From: an uncultured Eubacteriales bacterium
Lineage (GTDB): Bacteria; Bacillota; Clostridia; Christensenellales; Pumilibacteraceae
DNA: 8,992 nt
Direction: 5' to 3'
Assembly (NCBI GenBank): GCA_900555875.1
Contig: USNB01000044.1
Coordinates: 1-8,992, forward strand
Below the pieces are notes generated by a model, which ran no database searches, was not told where the DNA came from, and saw nothing but the letters and a program-made list of their open reading frames with translations. A program made the position numbers and the translations under genes. Positions 6,601 to 8,992 of the stretch are shown in pieces. Positions within the stretch are counted from its first letter, which is position 1; each line of letters opens with the position of its first letter.

Positions 6601-8072
6601 TCTTTTCCGCCTGTTCTGGCGGCATATGCGAAATCGGCCTTTTCGTCATATGCGGTCTCTATAAACATACGCGAAAAAGTTTTATGCGACAGATCTGCCT
6701 CACGCGGTGACAAACAGGGCAAAACACGTACTATGACAGACATTATCTTCGGAGAATTGCATAAATTTTTGCACTTTATGCGCCTCAATTCGGCTTTTTG
6801 TCCCGGTAAAACTGCAGCCAGTGTCTCGAAATAAACGCCGCGCGATCTTCGCGCGTAACGCGAAAAACTCTCTGCGTGCACACATTCGGCGTCCGCAGTG
6901 ATCTCTGTCTCTCCGTTGCCGCTGTCGACGAATACGTTTAATCCGCGCAGCTCGTCGAAGCGGGATACACATATGCCGTTACAGAATGAAGCGTTTCTGC
7001 CGTACGCGTCGATCAGCATATGGTACTCCCCGTCCGTCAGCATATTTATATCCGGCAGTCTGCTGCGCGGGAGTGCCTTCTTTTCCGTTTTGCGATCGTC
7101 TTTGCGGAATATCGGTTCGGGGCGCGATATCGCACCGCGCAGTGCATCCGCCTTTTCTTCGAGAAGCAGAGACGCAGCTCTGATCCCGGCATTTTCGCGC
7201 ATACGACGCCCCGTAGCTCCCGGCGCGATCAGTTCGCACAAAGCGAGCATTATCATGCCCTGATGATGCGTCATGCACGCACGTTGTATCGTTTTTGACG
7301 TCAGATCTATGGAATCATATACGCCTATGTCAGACATAACAGCGGATAATTTTTTATATATTTCTTTTCTGCTCCTTCTGACAACGGCAGCGCACATCAC
7401 TGTCGCATAAGGTGCGAATACTTTCCTTCCGTCAGAAACGGAAAGAGCGGCGTAAGGAGAACCGAACGCGCGGTATTTGCTGTCGCCGTTGGCGTACTTC
7501 TCTCCGTACAGCGATTCGCTTGCACCCCATATCCCGCACCCGCAGTCGGCGGCGTATTTCTTATGCGCCTTCACGACTCCCCTTGCGCTTTTTTCCATGA
7601 GCGATCCGTATGGCGCGGGGATATACAGCAGCGGCAGCATATATTCGAATACGCCTCCGAACCAGGATGCGAGCATTCGTCCGCCGCCGCGCAGACAGAG
7701 ACGCGACAGCTTTTCAAACCCTTCCGTTCCCGTTTTTCCGCATGCAAATGCGGTGAGATACGCCAGCGCGCTTTCGGATGCAAGCAGGTCGTACTTACCC
7801 TTGTCGCACGCGCCGTCGGCTGCCCGGAAACCGATATGCAGAAGTCCGTCGTCCGAGAACAAAAACGACGGATCGCAGCCGAGCAGCATACGCTCTGCAG
7901 TCTCGGCATTTTCTCCTCCCGCCGACATGACGTGAATGAGCGCCGCTGCGAGATTACCGCAATCGGCGGACGATACGTATTCCGGCCGCAGCACTTTTCC
8001 GTCGGTATCATACCAATTATACGGACACCCATCGTACTTATCGAGTTTTGCAAGCGCGTCGAGCACAGACGC
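3684..8072 (-). CDS. Cyclic beta-1,2-glucan synthase, C-terminal part: GH189 cyclization domain and GH94 phosphorylase module
   Basis: This is the downstream part of a frameshifted NdvB/Cgs-type gene. Residues are numbered from the first open codon of this frame (TTG 8123), which is not a real start. Residues ~18-325 continue the GH189 (glycoamylase-like) domain that cyclizes or transglycosylates beta-1,2-glucan: YNWYDT (35-40), then Glu117 in YDLLASE and Glu203 in GIWGASES, the likely catalytic pair, and MTHHQGM (284-290). Residues ~356-590 and ~735-1000 are two GH94-type beta-sandwiches, joined by a ~130-residue linker domain. The (alpha/alpha)6 catalytic part (~1005-1410) has GFRDALQDS, HWWHEP, GGGDWNDGMD with the general acid Asp1173, QYTHAAVW (His1325) and WTWYTGSAGW (Thr1391-Gly1392, phosphate site in the family). 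GH94 in these enzymes adjusts chain length by phosphorolysis. The gene ends at TGA 3684 with no clear terminator. Function follows from family knowledge; substrate specificity is not proven. Confidence 0.9.
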   Translation of the reverse strand, partial: ASVLDALAKLDKYDGCPYNWYDTDGKVLRPEYVSSADCGNLAAALIHVMSAGGENAETAERMLLGCDPSFLFSDDGLLHIGFRAADGACDKGKYDLLASESALAYLTAFACGKTGTEGFEKLSRLCLRGGGRMLASWFGGVFEYMLPLLYIPAPYGSLMEKSARGVVKAHKKYAADCGCGIWGASESLYGEKYANGDSKYRAFGSPYAALSVSDGRKVFAPYATVMCAAVVRRSRKEIYKKLSAVMSDIGVYDSIDLTSKTIQRACMTHHQGMIMLALCELIAPGATGRRMRENAGIRAASLLLEEKADALRGAISRPEPIFRKDDRKTEKKALPRSRLPDINMLTDGEYHMLIDAYGRNASFCNGICVSRFDELRGLNVFVDSGNGETEITADAECVHAESFSRYARRSRGVYFETLAAVLPGQKAELRRIKCKNLCNSPKIMSVIVRVLPCLSPREADLSHKTFSRMFIETAYDEKADFAYAARTGGKETCALIAAGRAEYCGDERFAKTEKGVRFGKTTEGILSAKTYVVLPPYGEKTEEFVYAFGTLHETEALARAFRNTGFTNYCLASARTVCHAKYIPATYRDMASGLIFGGKENGAPKRLTLVATEANLSRSLAVMRYLKRSEGFGAEFSLTVLCRIPPSYVTGGRTALYDAARFPGGNCRVIDISSGMTREGAEALAEGTDAGALRNIPLPPFPVCTERHFPSPELKSITLETAMGIGGYMSDCSYVTDAATPSPWYNVISDGKIGCMISDRGEFTFAANSREQKLTYHSCDELNDVPGDGVAFEERGCIWTMSRAAGNPGGEFRIRHSFGWTEQERAYNGITAVRKVYVSDGSKYSRVMLENHTDKRRTVYVMYFAELVLGDMRQRTAGGISCGRCGGGIYATDGKLTAYLASDLPSCAFSYSAESYRDGAGRLRTCRGLSGEGITPALAYSVKIVLPPRGSAEAIFTLSVIPAAPTAESAERAFSRTIGAYADMPNIESNEIPIKYYLKWTAYQTYAARLTARCGFQQPGGAIGFRDALQDSTALTGFAPSAVRSLLVECAAHQFEDGDVMHWWHEPSVGVRTRICDDRLFLPFAAAEYTEYTGDRSVWEVRAPFLENTAIPAGQPSVYGYMSPGKASGTLREHCFRAIRSLRISQRGLVLMGGGDWNDGMDRLGAGGKGESVWCSMFAYYVAGRFLPYAEASDRSYLAELRRTLRLAVASCKRGDAYIRAFGDDGMPLGADESDECKADLLVAAWAVLSGIESGVSAGKILSAAYGRLYDGEHKLLKLLDPPLTDGRVGYIADYPPGVRENGGQYTHAAVWFLRALFESDMDELACGLLRDLLPYSHTSDIEGVEKYMKEPYVMAGDVYSGALAGRGGWTWYTGSAGWMYRTLTEQYYGITVKNGRIALRPHMTCGSADLRVKLKDCSFSLGITAHGAGARHISIDGIEYSSEIFSPKMLDGKQVVITRDA

Positions 8073-8077
8073 CACAC
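8070..8077 (-). other. Frameshift within the cyclic glucan synthase gene
   Basis: The minus strand reads GTG TGG CG (8077-8070). Family-like sequence before it (ITEAERDKVW) lies in one frame and family-like sequence after it (ASVLDALAKLDKYDG) in the frame shifted by -1. Adding one G to the GG at 8073-8072 gives a continuous DKVWASVLDALAKL. There is no X-XXY-YYZ slippery heptamer, so a mutation or a base-calling/assembly error is more likely than programmed frameshifting. Confidence 0.85.
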
Positions 8078-8992
8078 CTTGTCCCTCTCGGCTTCCGTTA
8101 TTATCCCGATATCGGCGGCGCAAACGGCAGCGGAAAGCGTCATTCCGATATCGGTGGGAGACGTGCGCATCGCCCAGCGGTTATCTTCGTCGTAATTGTC
8201 GGGAGGCAGTCCCGTGCCGGACGCGGCAAGTGCGGACGTAAAATATTTCCATGTGCGCCCGGCAAGTTCCGTCCACGCTTCGCGTTCTTTTTCCGACAGC
8301 TGCGCGGGGCGGATCTCAGCCGACAGCAGAAGATCGAGAGGCAGCGCCGACAGAAAAAGCAAACCGAAGACAAGCGCAGCGGCCGAGGATGTAAAAGCGA
8401 ACGATACGGTAAGGGCGACGCCGAACAGAATATTCGCGACAAACAGCGGTCTGCGTCCGCCGGACGGGCTGAATGCCGTCCATGCCATGAGATTTTTGCC
8501 GCGGAGCATACGAACAGATGCCGTAAACGCCGCCGTCAGACATACGAACGCCATATGCGGCAGATATATCACGGAGATCAGGATCCGCAGCGATCCTCGC
8601 ACCGTTTCGCCTGTTGAAGAAAAGAGTGAAGATAAGGTCAGAACGAACGATACGACATAAGGCAGCAACGCGAAAAACAGAAGGTATCCCTCTCCCGACA
8701 GCACCGACACGCAAAGCGCCGCAAGCGACGCGGGAGGGACGAGTATCCTGATCGCATTGTCAGCGGCTATCGCTTTTGCGGCGGCAGGCATCTTACTTCC
8801 CCGTCTTCCGCCCGTCGCGTCGCGCGCCGACGACGGGATATACGGCAAAGACTGGATATCCCCTCTCATCCAGCGCTCTGCGCGCGCATAGTACGAAGCG
8901 GATGTGAGCGGACATTCCTCGAGAGCGACGACGCCCGAATCGCCGCATGAAGCGAGCGCACCTTCGATAAAGTCATGACTGAGCACTTTACC
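8072..8992 (-). CDS. Cyclic beta-1,2-glucan synthase, upstream part: end of GT84 domain and membrane helices (5' end outside window)
   Basis: This frame is open to the right edge. The edge codons read GKVLSHDFIEG, matching the internal G(R/K)VLSHDLxEG of NdvB-type synthases, so the gene begins beyond the window and GTG 8986 is simply an internal Val. RWMRGDIQ (codons from 8875) matches the family's RWxRGDWQ motif, which contributes to UDP-glucose polymerisation by the GT84 domain. About five hydrophobic segments follow between ~8750 and 8320 (for example YLLFFALLPYVVSFVLTL and AAALVFGLLFLSALPLDLLL), placing the enzyme in the cytoplasmic membrane. GLPPDNYDEDN ... RTSPTDIGMTL then begins the GH189 domain. 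Homology in this frame ends at Trp codon 8074-8072 and resumes in the -1 frame. The unshifted frame runs on without homology to a stop at 7571. Counting the downstream part, ~1770 residues are in view; relatives are ~2800. Confidence 0.9.

Noticed and set aside
7571..8071. Continuation of the upstream synthase frame to a stop at 7571
   Set aside because: The sequence after Trp 8074-8072 is rich in Arg, Ser and Cys and has no family resemblance, while the real domain continues in the -1 frame. It is an open shadow frame.
8067..8080. Programmed -1 ribosomal frameshifting in the glucan synthase
   Set aside because: The site has no slippery heptamer, and I saw no obvious downstream stem-loop or pseudoknot. 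Programmed shifting is also not known in this family.
8121..8123. TTG 8123 as the start of a separate 1479-residue protein
   Set aside because: There is no ribosome binding site, the first ~17 residues are not family-like, and starting here would cut the GH189 domain. The homologous sequence upstream is in the other frame, so this is a frameshifted continuation.
8984..8986. GTG 8986 as a gene start
   Set aside because: The frame is open to the window edge, and the preceding Gly-Lys extends the NdvB-like GKVLSHD motif, so the Val is internal.

Overview
The window reads as a chromosomal segment from a bacterium, most likely an uncultured anaerobic Firmicute of the Clostridia (inference). The pointers are a RarA whose N-terminus (MDDLF...PLAERMRP) resembles the Firmicutes form, a clostridial-looking F0 sector, and a cyclic beta-1,2-glucan synthase of the kind also found in Clostridia. 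I cannot place the genus. Every gene I support is on the minus strand, so the biological order runs from high to low coordinates. I see no tRNA, rRNA, CRISPR array, insertion sequence or phage gene.

Region 1 (8992 to 3684) is the C-terminal ~1770 residues of a very large cyclic beta-1,2-glucan synthase (NdvB/Cgs type). It contains the end of the membrane GT84 domain, about five membrane helices, a GH189 cyclization domain, and a GH94 phosphorylase module with paired beta-sandwich domains. The gene starts beyond the right edge. As written, it is broken by a -1 frameshift at 8072-8074, which one extra G in a GG run would restore.

Region 2 (3683 to 2230) is rarA (mgsA), an AAA+ ATPase of replication-fork maintenance. 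A near-consensus sigma-A promoter lies so close to its ATG that the mRNA should be leaderless. A good intrinsic terminator follows the gene.

Region 3 (2229 to 1) is the start of an F-type ATP synthase operon in the order a (atpB), c (atpE), b (atpF), running off the left edge. Two of the three subunits are unusual. Subunit c carries an extra N-terminal membrane segment and a 49-residue acidic linker before a normal c hairpin. Subunit b continues past its usual C-terminus into a second copy of its own coiled-coil/C-terminal segment. The clearest candidates for something undescribed are this elaborated F0 sector and the leaderless rarA promoter.
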